Of a DNA stretch of 63,379 bases, positions 54,030 through 62,071 are shown piece after piece. Under the pieces are notes generated by a model, which ran no database searches, was not told the origin of the DNA, and saw only the letters and a program-made list of their open reading frames with translations. Position 1 is the first letter of the stretch. Each line of letters opens with the position of its first letter. The DNA is taken from assembly GCA_900762355.1 (NCBI GenBank), contig CAAFGE010000013.1:1-63379 (forward strand), in the 5' to 3' direction. Both the position numbers and the translations under genes were made by a program. The DNA is from an uncultured Collinsella sp. (GTDB taxonomy: Bacteria; Actinomycetota; Coriobacteriia; Coriobacteriales; Coriobacteriaceae).

Positions 54030-55025
54030 ATGGCCATCAATTCCAATGTCGGGGGACCCAAAACCACCAAGCATGCCAACAACAGGCAGGGCGGCGCGCG
54101 CAAGAAAATCGCCGATACCCTGCAGATTATCCGCGCTCCCAAAAATGCAGGTCAAAAGCGCCGTCGCGCCGAGCTTATCCATAATGGGCTACGACGAGTC
54201 TGCCAGCTGTCGTTCTTTTTGGCGTTTCCCGCCGTCTTTAGCGCAAGCTTTAACGGTATTAAGTATGTCTTTTCGCAGCTCGGCGGCCAGCAGCCCATCG
54301 AGCTCACCGGCTTTGTCGCACTGCTCCTGGCTATCCTCGCATTTACCTGCGTGTTCGGACGCTTCTTTTGCGGCTACGCCTGTGCCTTCGGCACGCTCGG
54401 CGATGCCGTGTTTGCGCTCGCCGCGCCCCTGCGTCGAGCCCTCAAGCTCGAGGGACATAAGCCTTACCGCATGCCCGCCGGAGCGCAAGGCGCCTTGCAG
54501 CTCATCAAGTTTTTTGTGCTGGCAGCCATCTGCATCCTGAGCTTTATGGGCATTTGGTCGCAGGTCGCAGGCCTGAGCCCCTGGGTCGCCTTTGCGGCCA
54601 TCGATGCCCGCAATCTCGACGGCATCGCCGCCGGAGCCTTTGTCGCCCTTGCCCTCGTCATGCTCGGCATGGCCCTGGTCGAGCGCTTCTTTTGCCAGTT
54701 TCTCTGCCCGCTGGGCGCAATCTTTTCGCTGCTGCCGGTACTTCCCATCTCGCAGTTCAACCGCGACCGCACGCACTGCGCCAAGCGCTGCAACCGCTGT
54801 CAAGATCGGTGCCCGGTTCGCATCCACCCCGACCGCAACGACTTCAAGGCCGGCGAATGCATCGCCTGCGGACGCTGCGCCGACGGCTGCCCCATGGCAA
54901 ACGTCACGCTCCTGCGCATCGAGCGGGACATGGGCGACAAACTGCGCAACCTGTGCGGCAACGGCATCGCCGCCGTGCTCATAAAGGCCGCAATACTTGC
55001 GGCAATTTGCCTGCGTCTGCTCTAA
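54030..55025 (+). CDS. NapH/RnfH-like polytopic 4Fe-4S protein
   Basis: 331 residues from the ATG at 54030 (AGGGAG upstream). Four or five membrane helices carry paired CxxxC motifs (FFCGYACAFGTLGD near residue 115 and FFCQFLCPLGAIFS near 223), as in NapH/NosR/MauN proteins. Two C-terminal 4Fe-4S motifs follow (CAKRCNRCQDRC and CIACGRCADGC, about 250-290). Such proteins move electrons from quinol across or along the membrane to extracytoplasmic acceptors. Flanking FMN-binding proteins and ApbE make the flavin proteins the likely acceptors. Confidence 0.92.
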   Translation: MAINSNVGGPKTTKHANNRQGGARKKIADTLQIIRAPKNAGQKRRRAELIHNGLRRVCQLSFFLAFPAVFSASFNGIKYVFSQLGGQQPIELTGFVALLLAILAFTCVFGRFFCGYACAFGTLGDAVFALAAPLRRALKLEGHKPYRMPAGAQGALQLIKFFVLAAICILSFMGIWSQVAGLSPWVAFAAIDARNLDGIAAGAFVALALVMLGMALVERFFCQFLCPLGAIFSLLPVLPISQFNRDRTHCAKRCNRCQDRCPVRIHPDRNDFKAGECIACGRCADGCPMANVTLLRIERDMGDKLRNLCGNGIAAVLIKAAILAAICLRLL

Positions 55026-55049
55026 CTAAACGACCAAGAACGGAAGCCC

Positions 55050-56126
55050 ATGTCAAGCATCGTCGACTACAACCATCCCACTTGCTCACGCCGCACCTTT
55101 TTGAGCCTCGCTGGCGCCGGACTGCTATCGGCAGCCGCATCGCTTGGCCTTGCCGGCTGTGGCAGTCGGGACACAAAGGCATCGGCTGGCTCCAGCGCCA
55201 AGGGCAACGCTGCTCAAAAAGTCCAATCAACCACATTGTTTGCATTCGATACCGTCGTGACCATCAGCGCCCAGTGCAGCAAAAAGCTGCTCAATACCGT
55301 TAGCGAGCGCTGCACGTATTTTGAGAACCGCTTTTCGCGCACGGTCGAGGGTTCTGATATCTGGAATATTAACAACGCCGCAGGCGCCCCGGTCGAGGTT
55401 GCACCCGAGACGGCAGCAATCATCAAAGATGCCATCGAGTATGCCAAGGAGTCCGACGGCCTCTTTGACATCACCATCGGCGCCGTCTCGAGCCTTTGGG
55501 ATTTCGTTGAGGGCATTAAGCCCGACGATGCCGCCATTCAGGCAGCGCTTCCCCACGTCGACTATCGCGCCATCACGATCGAAGGCAACACCGTCACGCT
55601 GGCCGATCCCGAGGCAAAGCTCGACCTGGGCGGCATTGCCAAGGGCTACATCACCGACGATGTGGTGAGCATCCTCAAAGAGGGCGGGTGTAAAAATGCA
55701 TCGATCAGCCTAGGCGGCAACGTCTACGTTATGGGTGAGAGCTTTGACGGCGACGCCTGGAGCGTCGGCGTCCAAGACCCCAACGGCGCACAGGACGACG
55801 TTCTGGCCACTGTCGCGGCACGCAACCGCTCAATCGTGACCAGCGGCCTCTACGAACGCAGCTTTGAGCAGGACGGACAGCTCTACTACCACATCCTCGA
55901 CCCCAAAACGGGCTATCCCGCAAGCACCGACCTCAAGAGCGCCTCAATCATGACCAAGAAATCCGTGCTGGGGGACGCCTACTCCACCATCCTGTTTTTG
56001 CTCGGCCACGACCGCGCCATGGAGCTCATCGAAAGCGATGAGCGCTTTGAGGGCGGCGTTTTAGTCGATATGGACGATCGTGCCACCAAGAGCGACGGCT
56101 CGGCGTTCAAGATCTTGCAGGACTAG
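55050..56126 (+). CDS. apbE: FAD:protein FMN transferase (lipoprotein)
   Basis: 358 residues. The N-terminus has a twin-arginine motif (RR 14-15, SRRTFLSL) and a lipobox LAGC (Cys37), so it is a Tat-exported lipoprotein. The ApbE domain shows the LDLGGIAKGYITDDV motif (about 190-204), ISLGGNVYVMG (about 218) and HILDPKTGYPAS with the catalytic region (about 275-286). It uses FAD to attach FMN to Thr of [S/T]GAT motifs outside the membrane. Its targets are most likely the FMN-binding proteins just upstream. Confidence 0.95.
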   Translation: MSSIVDYNHPTCSRRTFLSLAGAGLLSAAASLGLAGCGSRDTKASAGSSAKGNAAQKVQSTTLFAFDTVVTISAQCSKKLLNTVSERCTYFENRFSRTVEGSDIWNINNAAGAPVEVAPETAAIIKDAIEYAKESDGLFDITIGAVSSLWDFVEGIKPDDAAIQAALPHVDYRAITIEGNTVTLADPEAKLDLGGIAKGYITDDVVSILKEGGCKNASISLGGNVYVMGESFDGDAWSVGVQDPNGAQDDVLATVAARNRSIVTSGLYERSFEQDGQLYYHILDPKTGYPASTDLKSASIMTKKSVLGDAYSTILFLLGHDRAMELIESDERFEGGVLVDMDDRATKSDGSAFKILQD

Positions 56127-56131
56127 GAGCC

Positions 56132-56548
56132 ATGATGGTCAAGCGTAAAGGTGCGCGCGATGAGCGCGACAACAAAAGGCTCAACCTCATCCTGGTTTTG
56201 GCGATAGCGGCCGTCGCATGCGTCGGCTTGGTCGCCACACGTCTGATGGGAGCAAACACGAACGCCGATACGGCCACGGTCGTTATCCGCGATGGAGAGC
56301 AAAACGTCTACGAGCTTCCCCTGAACCAGAACACGACCAAGACCGTTACGACCGACTTGGGAACCAACCTCATCGAAATCAAAGACGGACGCGTGCACGT
56401 CGAGGAGGCAGACTGTCCCAACCAGGATTGCGTGCACCAGGGCTGGGTTGACGCTGCCGGGGAGCAAATTGTCTGCCTTCCGCACAAGCTTACCGTCGAT
56501 ATCGTCGACGAGAGCGCCAAGGCCACCTACGACGTAGTGGGGCGCTAA
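56132..56548 (+). CDS. NusG domain II membrane-anchored protein
   Basis: 138 residues. A single N-terminal membrane helix (about 18-40) anchors an extracytoplasmic NusG-II beta domain with the conserved CPNQDCVHQGWV motif (about 93-104) and CLPHKLTVDIV (about 112-122). The Cys and His residues are strictly placed as in the family. NusG-II proteins almost always sit in ApbE/FMN-binding or heptaprenyl diphosphate synthase gene clusters in Firmicutes and Actinobacteria; their role is unknown but likely in extracytosolic redox. Confidence 0.9.
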   Translation: MMVKRKGARDERDNKRLNLILVLAIAAVACVGLVATRLMGANTNADTATVVIRDGEQNVYELPLNQNTTKTVTTDLGTNLIEIKDGRVHVEEADCPNQDCVHQGWVDAAGEQIVCLPHKLTVDIVDESAKATYDVVGR

Positions 56549-56551
56549 TCC

Positions 56552-57709
56552 GTGGAGATGGTCGATATCGAGCACGCTCGCCGCCTGGCGCGCGTTTCGC
56601 TGTTGTGCGCCTGCGCATTGGTACTGTCCTATCTGGAGACCATGATTCCGCTGCCCATCGCGGTACCTGGCATTAAACTGGGCCTTGCCAACGTGGCCGT
56701 AGTCGTCGCGCTCTATGCACTCGATGTTAAAAGCGCCGCCGCCGTTGCGCTCGTCAAGGTCTTTGCATCGGGCTTTTTGTTTGGCTCGCCCATGATGCTC
56801 GCCTATAGCCTGGGCGGCACGGCCCTCGCCTTTATCGGCATGGTCGCCCTTGCTGCCGTGCCGGGTGTTGGCTTGGTGCCCGTGAGTATGCTTGCCGCCG
56901 TGCTGCACAATGTAGGCCAGCTAGGCGTTGCCGCCATGGCGCTGCAGACCCCGGCAGTCTTTATCAATCTGGGCGTTCTGGGCGTTGCCGCCTGCGTCAC
57001 CGGTGGCATTACGGGCGCGGTGGCAGAAGGTGCGCTCGCCGGTATTGAGCAAGCTGATGACACACGACCCTTCGTCGATTGCGCTGCACTTGCCGCCAAT
57101 ATCGTGGCAGGAGAGCGCATCGCCTTTGTCGGCGCCAACGGCAGCGGCAAAAGCACCTGTGCACTCGAGCTTGCGGGGCTACTCAAAGATGCAAACGGGC
57201 CCGCTATGCGCGTGCAGGGCACCGTAGGCCTTGCTTTTCAGGATCCCGATAACCAAATCGTCGCTCCGATCGTGCGAGACGACATCGCCTTTGGACTCGA
57301 AAACCGCGGTGCCCCCCGCGACGAAATGCGTTCAGAAGTCTTGCAGGCACTCAGCGAGCTTGGCATCGTCGAGCTTGAGCGTCGCGATGTCGCCACGCTC
57401 TCGGGCGGCCAAAAACAACGCGTGGCGACATCGGGATTGGTTGCGCTCACCCCTTCGCTCATGATTTTTGACGAGACGACCTCAATGCTCGACGAGACCG
57501 CCCGCGAGGCCGTCAATGATCTCATCGACTATCTTTGCCAGCGCGATATTGCCGTGATCCAGGTCACGCAGCTGCTCGACGAGGTCGCGCGCGCCGACCG
57601 CGTCGCCGTCTTCGAGGCGGGCGCCATCGCATACCTGGGTGCCGTGCAAGATCTTGCCGACCAGCGCGATCTGCTCATTCGATGCGGCCTGGAGGAACTG
57701 TGTCGTTAA
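56552..57709 (+). CDS. Gx-transporter (Hpre_diP_synt_I) fused to a degenerate ECF-type ATPase
   Basis: 385 residues from a GTG at 56552. Residues 1-165 form a hydrophobic heptaprenyl-diphosphate-synthase component I/Gx transporter domain with the GIKLGLANV signature (about 33-41). It runs directly into an ABC ATPase that lacks the usual first beta strand and A-loop: Walker A GANGSGKST, Q-loop AFQDPDNQI, signature LSGGQKQRV and Walker B LMIFDETTSMLD are present, but the H-loop is VTQLLDEV, with Gln340 replacing His. It probably acts with the next gene as an ECF-type transporter. The short ATPase start suggests a gene fusion or in-frame deletion. Confidence 0.82.
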   Translation: MEMVDIEHARRLARVSLLCACALVLSYLETMIPLPIAVPGIKLGLANVAVVVALYALDVKSAAAVALVKVFASGFLFGSPMMLAYSLGGTALAFIGMVALAAVPGVGLVPVSMLAAVLHNVGQLGVAAMALQTPAVFINLGVLGVAACVTGGITGAVAEGALAGIEQADDTRPFVDCAALAANIVAGERIAFVGANGSGKSTCALELAGLLKDANGPAMRVQGTVGLAFQDPDNQIVAPIVRDDIAFGLENRGAPRDEMRSEVLQALSELGIVELERRDVATLSGGQKQRVATSGLVALTPSLMIFDETTSMLDETAREAVNDLIDYLCQRDIAVIQVTQLLDEVARADRVAVFEAGAIAYLGAVQDLADQRDLLIRCGLEELCR

Positions 57710-59238
57710 CCTGCTCAAACATAACCGTCCGCCATCCCGAAGCAGACACCTGTACCCTATCTCATGTTTCGCTGGAAATTAGGCCCGGCAGCGTGATCGG
57801 TATCGTGGGCGCCTCTGGCTCCGGCAAGTCGACGCTGCTGCGCGTCCTTGCCGGAGCGTTTGCCGTGCAGGCGGGGTCTGTCGTGGTGGACGGCACCGCG
57901 CTTGGCACACACCCCACGACGGATGAACTTCGCACGCACCGCAAAACCGTGGCACTGGTGCAGCAACGCCCCGAACAGCAGTTTTTTGCCGCCACGGTCT
58001 TTGACGAGGTGGCATTTGGCCCTCGCAATCTTGGACTGGACGAAGCCGAGGTCAAGCGACGCGTTGGCGCATCGCTCGCCAGCGTCGGGTTTGATCTCGC
58101 CGCTATCGGCGACACAAGCCCCTTTGCCCATTCTGGCGGAGAGCAGCGCCGTATCGCCGTTGCCGATATGCTCGCGCTCGAGACACCGTATTTGCTGCTC
58201 GACGAGCCAACCGCAGGACTCGACCCCCATGCCCACCAGATGCTGCTTGAGTGTTTGACCCAACTCGCGCGTCACGGCCGCGGCATTGTTATCGCCACGC
58301 ACGATTCGCGTGTACTGAGCATCTGCGACAAGGCCTTTCGACTGCAGGACGGTTTGCTGCTGTCGCAACGTTCAGAGGGCGTCCAGATGGCAGCCGTTGG
58401 CGCGGCGGCCACGCATCCCGCGGAAACCGGACATACCCCGTTGGCGCCCAAGGCGGTCTCGTTTGGCATCTTTCGTCCGGGGTCAAGCCTCGTTCACCTG
58501 CTGCACCCCGCCACCAAGCTCGCATTCTGTCTGCTCTTTATGATTGCCGGCTTTATCGCCCAGCAGCCCGGCGCCCTTGCCGCCGTCGCGCTCACCGCCC
58601 TTGCCTCACTTGTCGCAAGCGACAGCTCGGTGCGCCAGGCGCTTCGTGCCCTCAAGCCATTTCGCTGGCTTATGGGGTTTGTCCTGGTCTTCAACGCACT
58701 CTTTACCGCATCGGGGACCCTGCTGTTGCAGGCGGGACCCGTGCAGATCACCTCGGGAGGCCTGATCTTTGGCGCGCTCTGCGTGCTGCGCTTTGCCCTC
58801 ATTATGCTGGGAACGTCGACGCTCATGGCGACCACCTCCCCCACCGCACTCGCCGATGGCGCCGCAGCACTCCTGAGGCCCCTCGCCCGCCTGGGCCTGC
58901 GCACCGACGATGCCACCATCGCCATCCAGCTCACGCTTCGTTTTGTCCCCGTGCTTATTGAGGAATTCAATCGCATCAAGGCGGCTCAGGAAGCACGGCT
59001 GGCGCGTTTTGACAGCCCCTCGCCCCTGCAGCGTGCACGTGCTTTTATCCCCGTCATCACGCCTTTGTTTAGCAGCGCGCTGCGGCGCTCTGACACGCTC
59101 GCACTCGCCATGGTCAACCGCGAATACGGAGCGCACCCGGCTGTCAGCAGAACCTGCCTGCGCAGCTATCGCTTTGACCGAGCGGACCTTGCTGTTTTGG
59201 CGCTCGGATGCTGCATCGTTTCGATTGCGCTGCTCTAG
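57700..59238 (+). CDS. ECF transporter ATPase fused to EcfT-like transmembrane protein
   Basis: 512 residues from a GTG at 57700 with GGAGG just upstream; it overlaps the previous gene by ten bases. Residues 1-225 are a complete ECF ATPase (Walker A GASGSGKST, Q-loop QQRPEQQFF, signature HSGGEQRRIA, Walker B LLLDEPTAGLD, H-loop IATHDSRV). The rest (about 255-512) is an EcfT/CbiQ domain with five membrane helices and the RFVPVLIEEFNRIKAAQEARLAR coupling helix. EcfA-EcfT fusions are rare. Its partner is the Gx-ATPase fusion just upstream; the substrate may be a flavin or quinone precursor, an inference from context only. Confidence 0.88.
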   Translation: MSLTCSNITVRHPEADTCTLSHVSLEIRPGSVIGIVGASGSGKSTLLRVLAGAFAVQAGSVVVDGTALGTHPTTDELRTHRKTVALVQQRPEQQFFAATVFDEVAFGPRNLGLDEAEVKRRVGASLASVGFDLAAIGDTSPFAHSGGEQRRIAVADMLALETPYLLLDEPTAGLDPHAHQMLLECLTQLARHGRGIVIATHDSRVLSICDKAFRLQDGLLLSQRSEGVQMAAVGAAATHPAETGHTPLAPKAVSFGIFRPGSSLVHLLHPATKLAFCLLFMIAGFIAQQPGALAAVALTALASLVASDSSVRQALRALKPFRWLMGFVLVFNALFTASGTLLLQAGPVQITSGGLIFGALCVLRFALIMLGTSTLMATTSPTALADGAAALLRPLARLGLRTDDATIAIQLTLRFVPVLIEEFNRIKAAQEARLARFDSPSPLQRARAFIPVITPLFSSALRRSDTLALAMVNREYGAHPAVSRTCLRSYRFDRADLAVLALGCCIVSIALL

Positions 59239-59242
59239 GGCT

Positions 59243-59294
59243 CGGCATGCCATGCCACTCGCCGGAATGCGGCGTGTGGCATGGCATGCCGTTT
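59243..59294 (+). terminator. Long hairpin ending the flavin redox/ECF locus
   Basis: CGGCATGCCATGCCAC / GTGGCATGGCATGCCG, perfect 16-bp stem with an inner small stem, followed by TTTG. Five bases after the stop codon. Confidence 0.85.
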
Positions 59295-59332
59295 GCGATA
59301 ATGTCTATAGCATCGCTTTGAGAGGAGTCCTC

Positions 59333-60418
59333 ATGAAGCCACGTAACATTGCCATCGCCTGCGGTGTCGCAGGAGTCGCCGTCGGCCTTGCCGCTGCCAC
59401 CGGTATCGTTTATCACAAGCAAATCAAGTCCGCCGCGTCGCTCAAACGCTTGACTGGCTACGCAGACGGCTATGACCTGTACGCAATCGACATCGCCTAC
59501 GACTACAACCTTGACCGCATCATCGCAGCCGATGTGCGCGACGACCAGGTCTACATTGATGCCGTAGTGGCTCAGGTGCTCCCCGGTGTGCCGGCGCATG
59601 TTCAGGCGCCCCAGTTTGCCTGCAGCGCCTTTGCCGCCGTGGACGCCGAAGGTCGCGTGCGAACCGGCCGCAATTACGACTTTAAGGACGACACCTCGGC
59701 GCTGTTGGTGCGCAACCACCCGCGCGACGGCTATGCCTCCATTGGGTTTGCCGCTCTCAACAACCTGGGCGCCAACGCTCCGCTTGACACCATTGCCGGA
59801 CGGGCTGCCGCACTCATGGGCCCGTTTGCCCAGCTCGACGGTGTTAACGAATGCGGCGTGTCCATTGCCGTACTCACCCTGGATTCCAAGCCCTGTGACC
59901 AGGACACGCAACGCCCCGCCATCAACACTTCGCTCGCCATCCGTCTGGTGCTCGACCGCGCGGCTACCACGCAAGAGGCCGTCGACCTGCTTTCCGCCTA
60001 CGACATGCACGCCATGGCAGGACGCGATTACCACTTCTTTATCAACGACGCCGCCGGTGACGCGCGCGTAGTAGAGTGGGATCCGCGCGACCTCGACCGT
60101 GCTTTTAAGGCGACCCCCGTGCGCCAGGTCACAAACTTCTACGCCTGCTACGCCGACGAAGTGCTGCCTAACCAAAAGAACGGCGAATTAGGTCATGGCA
60201 AGGAACGCGCACTCGCCATCGCCGATGTCCTCGACGCCCACGCCGGCGCCCAAGACGAAGCGACCGTCTGGAAAGCCCTACGCGCCGCGGCGCAGGAACC
60301 CAATCCAGAAGACATTACAAGCAACACGCAGTGGTCGGTCGTCTTCGACAACACCGAGCCCGCCGCCGCCATTACGTTGCGGCGTCACTGGGGCGACGTT
60401 GACGCCTTCGCGCTGTAA
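59333..60418 (+). CDS. Linear amide C-N hydrolase (Ntn hydrolase), membrane-anchored
   Basis: 361 residues from the ATG at 59333 (GAGGAG). A short N-terminal hydrophobic helix (about 6-27) is followed by a choloylglycine-hydrolase/acyltransferase-like Ntn domain. The likely nucleophile is Cys97 (PQFACSAFAA) with the downstream GRNYDF motif (about 112-117), as in bile salt hydrolase and penicillin V acylase relatives. A Cys inside the chain rather than at the N-terminus implies self-cleavage after residue 96. The substrate (bile acid, N-acyl amide or other) cannot be assigned. Confidence 0.82.
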   Translation: MKPRNIAIACGVAGVAVGLAAATGIVYHKQIKSAASLKRLTGYADGYDLYAIDIAYDYNLDRIIAADVRDDQVYIDAVVAQVLPGVPAHVQAPQFACSAFAAVDAEGRVRTGRNYDFKDDTSALLVRNHPRDGYASIGFAALNNLGANAPLDTIAGRAAALMGPFAQLDGVNECGVSIAVLTLDSKPCDQDTQRPAINTSLAIRLVLDRAATTQEAVDLLSAYDMHAMAGRDYHFFINDAAGDARVVEWDPRDLDRAFKATPVRQVTNFYACYADEVLPNQKNGELGHGKERALAIADVLDAHAGAQDEATVWKALRAAAQEPNPEDITSNTQWSVVFDNTEPAAAITLRRHWGDVDAFAL

Positions 60419-60487
60419 GGAGACGCATCCGCCCGCCTTACGCTCGCCTGACGTTGCTAACATTTCTATACATTTGAGCTAACACGT

Positions 60488-60520
60488 TTTACCCCCGTAT
60501 CAGTAGTGTGCGGGGGTAAA
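60488..60520 (+). promoter_or_regulatory. Hairpin in the pfk leader
   Basis: TTTACCCCCG / CGGGGGTAAA, perfect 10-bp stem with a 13-base loop, 39 bases before the pfk start codon; no T run follows, so it may be an operator or leader structure. Confidence 0.5.
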
Positions 60521-60558
60521 CTTATGCGCAGGTTATAACTTGCCCGGAAGGATTCATC

Positions 60559-61638
60559 ATGCTTAGGATCGGTCTTCTTACCAGTGGCGGCGACTGCCAA
60601 GCGCTCAACGCCACCATGCGCGGCATTGTCAAAACGCTCATGACCAATAGCAAAGAGCCTATCGAGATCTATGGTTTTGAGGACGGCTACCAGGGCCTTA
60701 TCTACAGCAGGTTCCGCGTCATGACGCCCGCCGATTTTAGCGGCATCCTTACCCGTGGCGGCACCATCCTGGGCACGAGCCGCACGCCGTTCAAGCGCCT
60801 GGACATTCCCGAGGCCGATGGCGTCGAGAAGGTGCCGGCAATGGTCCACACCTATCATAAGCTGCAGCTTGACTGCCTGTTTATGCTGGGCGGCAACGGC
60901 TCCACCAAGACCGCCAACCGCCTGCGCGAAGAGGGCCTCAACGTTATCGCCCTGCCCAAGACCATCGATAACGACACTTGGGGCACCGAGCTGACGTTTG
61001 GTTTTACAAGCGCCATCGACGTCGCTACCAAGTGCATCGACGACATCCACACCACCGCGTCGAGTCACGGGCGCGTGTTCGTTATCGAGATCATGGGCCA
61101 CAAGGTTGGCTGGATCCCGCTGTATGCCGGCGTCGCGGGCGGCGCAGATGTCATCTTGATTCCCGAGATCCCCTACGACATGGATAACGTCATCAAGACC
61201 ATCGAGCATCGCATGGAGACCGGCAGCCGCTTTACCATCGTGGCCGTCGCCGAGGGCGCTATCTCCAAGGAGGACGCGGCGCTGTCCAAGAAGGAGTACA
61301 AGAAGAAGCTCGCCGAGCGCACGAGCCCGTCGATTGTCTATGACATCGCCAAGGAGATCGAAGCCAAGACTGGTCGCGAGACCCGCGTCGCCATCCCCGG
61401 CCACACGCAGCGCGGCGGCCAGCCCGATGCCCAGGACCGCATCTTTGCGACCCAGTGCGGTGTCGAGGCGGCACTGGGGTGCCTGCGCGGCGAGTTTGGC
61501 TACATGATTGCCCTGCGTGACGGCAAGATGTGCCACATGCCGCTCGAGAAGGTCGCCGGCAAGCTCAAGTACGTCGACCCCCAGAGCGATCTGGTGCGCG
61601 AGGCCAAGGCGCTGGGCATCAGCTTCGGCGACGAATAG
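60559..61638 (+). CDS. pfkA: 6-Phosphofructokinase with mixed ATP/PPi-type motifs
   Basis: 359 residues. The N-terminal GLLTSGGDCQALNATM motif (about 5-20) and PKTIDNDTWGTELTFGF segment define the PFK family. The nucleotide-site motif is GGNGSTKTA (111-119), so the Asp that binds Mg in E. coli PfkA (Asp103) is Asn113, while Gly114 is the ATP-type residue. Lys134 in PKTIDND is the residue found in PPi-dependent and some atypical ATP-dependent enzymes instead of Gly. The phosphoryl donor is therefore uncertain. Ribosome site AAGGA. Confidence 0.93.
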   Translation: MLRIGLLTSGGDCQALNATMRGIVKTLMTNSKEPIEIYGFEDGYQGLIYSRFRVMTPADFSGILTRGGTILGTSRTPFKRLDIPEADGVEKVPAMVHTYHKLQLDCLFMLGGNGSTKTANRLREEGLNVIALPKTIDNDTWGTELTFGFTSAIDVATKCIDDIHTTASSHGRVFVIEIMGHKVGWIPLYAGVAGGADVILIPEIPYDMDNVIKTIEHRMETGSRFTIVAVAEGAISKEDAALSKKEYKKKLAERTSPSIVYDIAKEIEAKTGRETRVAIPGHTQRGGQPDAQDRIFATQCGVEAALGCLRGEFGYMIALRDGKMCHMPLEKVAGKLKYVDPQSDLVREAKALGISFGDE

Positions 61639-61661
61639 CCTCGGCCGAAATGCATCCCATC

Positions 61662-61758
61662 GGGCCCTCCGACCCCGCCCGACGTATTTCGATTTGGCTC
61701 CTCCCTTGACTCCGTCAAAGGTCGCCAATCGAAATCGTCGGGCGGGGTCGGAGGGCCC
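61662..61758 (+). terminator. Very long hairpin after pfk
   Basis: A perfect 23-bp outer stem (61662-61684 with 61736-61758, GGGCCCTCCGACCCCGCCCG...) continues inward as ATTTCGATT/AATCGAAAT pairing with a one-base bulge. The loop has a small TTGAC-TCC-GTCAA hairpin. It probably terminates pfk but is far longer than needed. Confidence 0.8.
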
Positions 61759-61818
61759 TTCGTTTACATACTCGCCGAGACTATTCGTCTTCTTGCTGCG
61801 GGTGCCTGATCTGAAATT

Positions 61819-61886
61819 AAGTTGCGGTGAAATAGTTCCCGCTCAGCCCGCAAATGGCTGAATCCAGAAACTATTCCACCGCAACT
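61819..61886. repeat. Dispersed hairpin, AGTTGCGGTGA family (copy 2)
   Basis: AAGTTGCGGTGAAATAGTTCC with its near-perfect complement (two changes) around a 26-base loop. Confidence 0.8.
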
Positions 61887-61955
61887 TACTGAGTGGGGGC
61901 TCTTGGCTGCTACTTGCACTGACATTTTTCCTGAAATGGCTGGTCGTTAGGGGTT

Positions 61956-62021
61956 GCTACCGGTAGTTGCGGTAGGGTTGGGACAGATTCTAACTAGAAA
62001 TGGTGGTCGCTACCGGTTGTT
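61956..62021. promoter_or_regulatory. Two GCTACCGGTWGTT sites upstream of the HTH regulator
   Basis: GCTACCGGTAGTT at 61956-61968 (contains the palindrome CTACCGGTAG) and GCTACCGGTTGTT at 62009-62021; centres are 53 bases apart, about five DNA turns. They are candidate operators for self-regulation. Confidence 0.5.
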
Positions 62022-62071
62022 CTCGGCATACTCGGCTCATTCGATTCGACCATCAAACGAAAGGAACCACC

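Larger units (their letters stand above)
61639..62071. other. Gene-free interval with two long hairpins and a double operator-like repeat
   Basis: Holds the long hairpin at 61662, the AGTTGCGGTGA-family hairpin at 61819 and two GCTACCGGTWGTT words at 61956 and 62009. No gene is visible. Confidence 0.6.
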
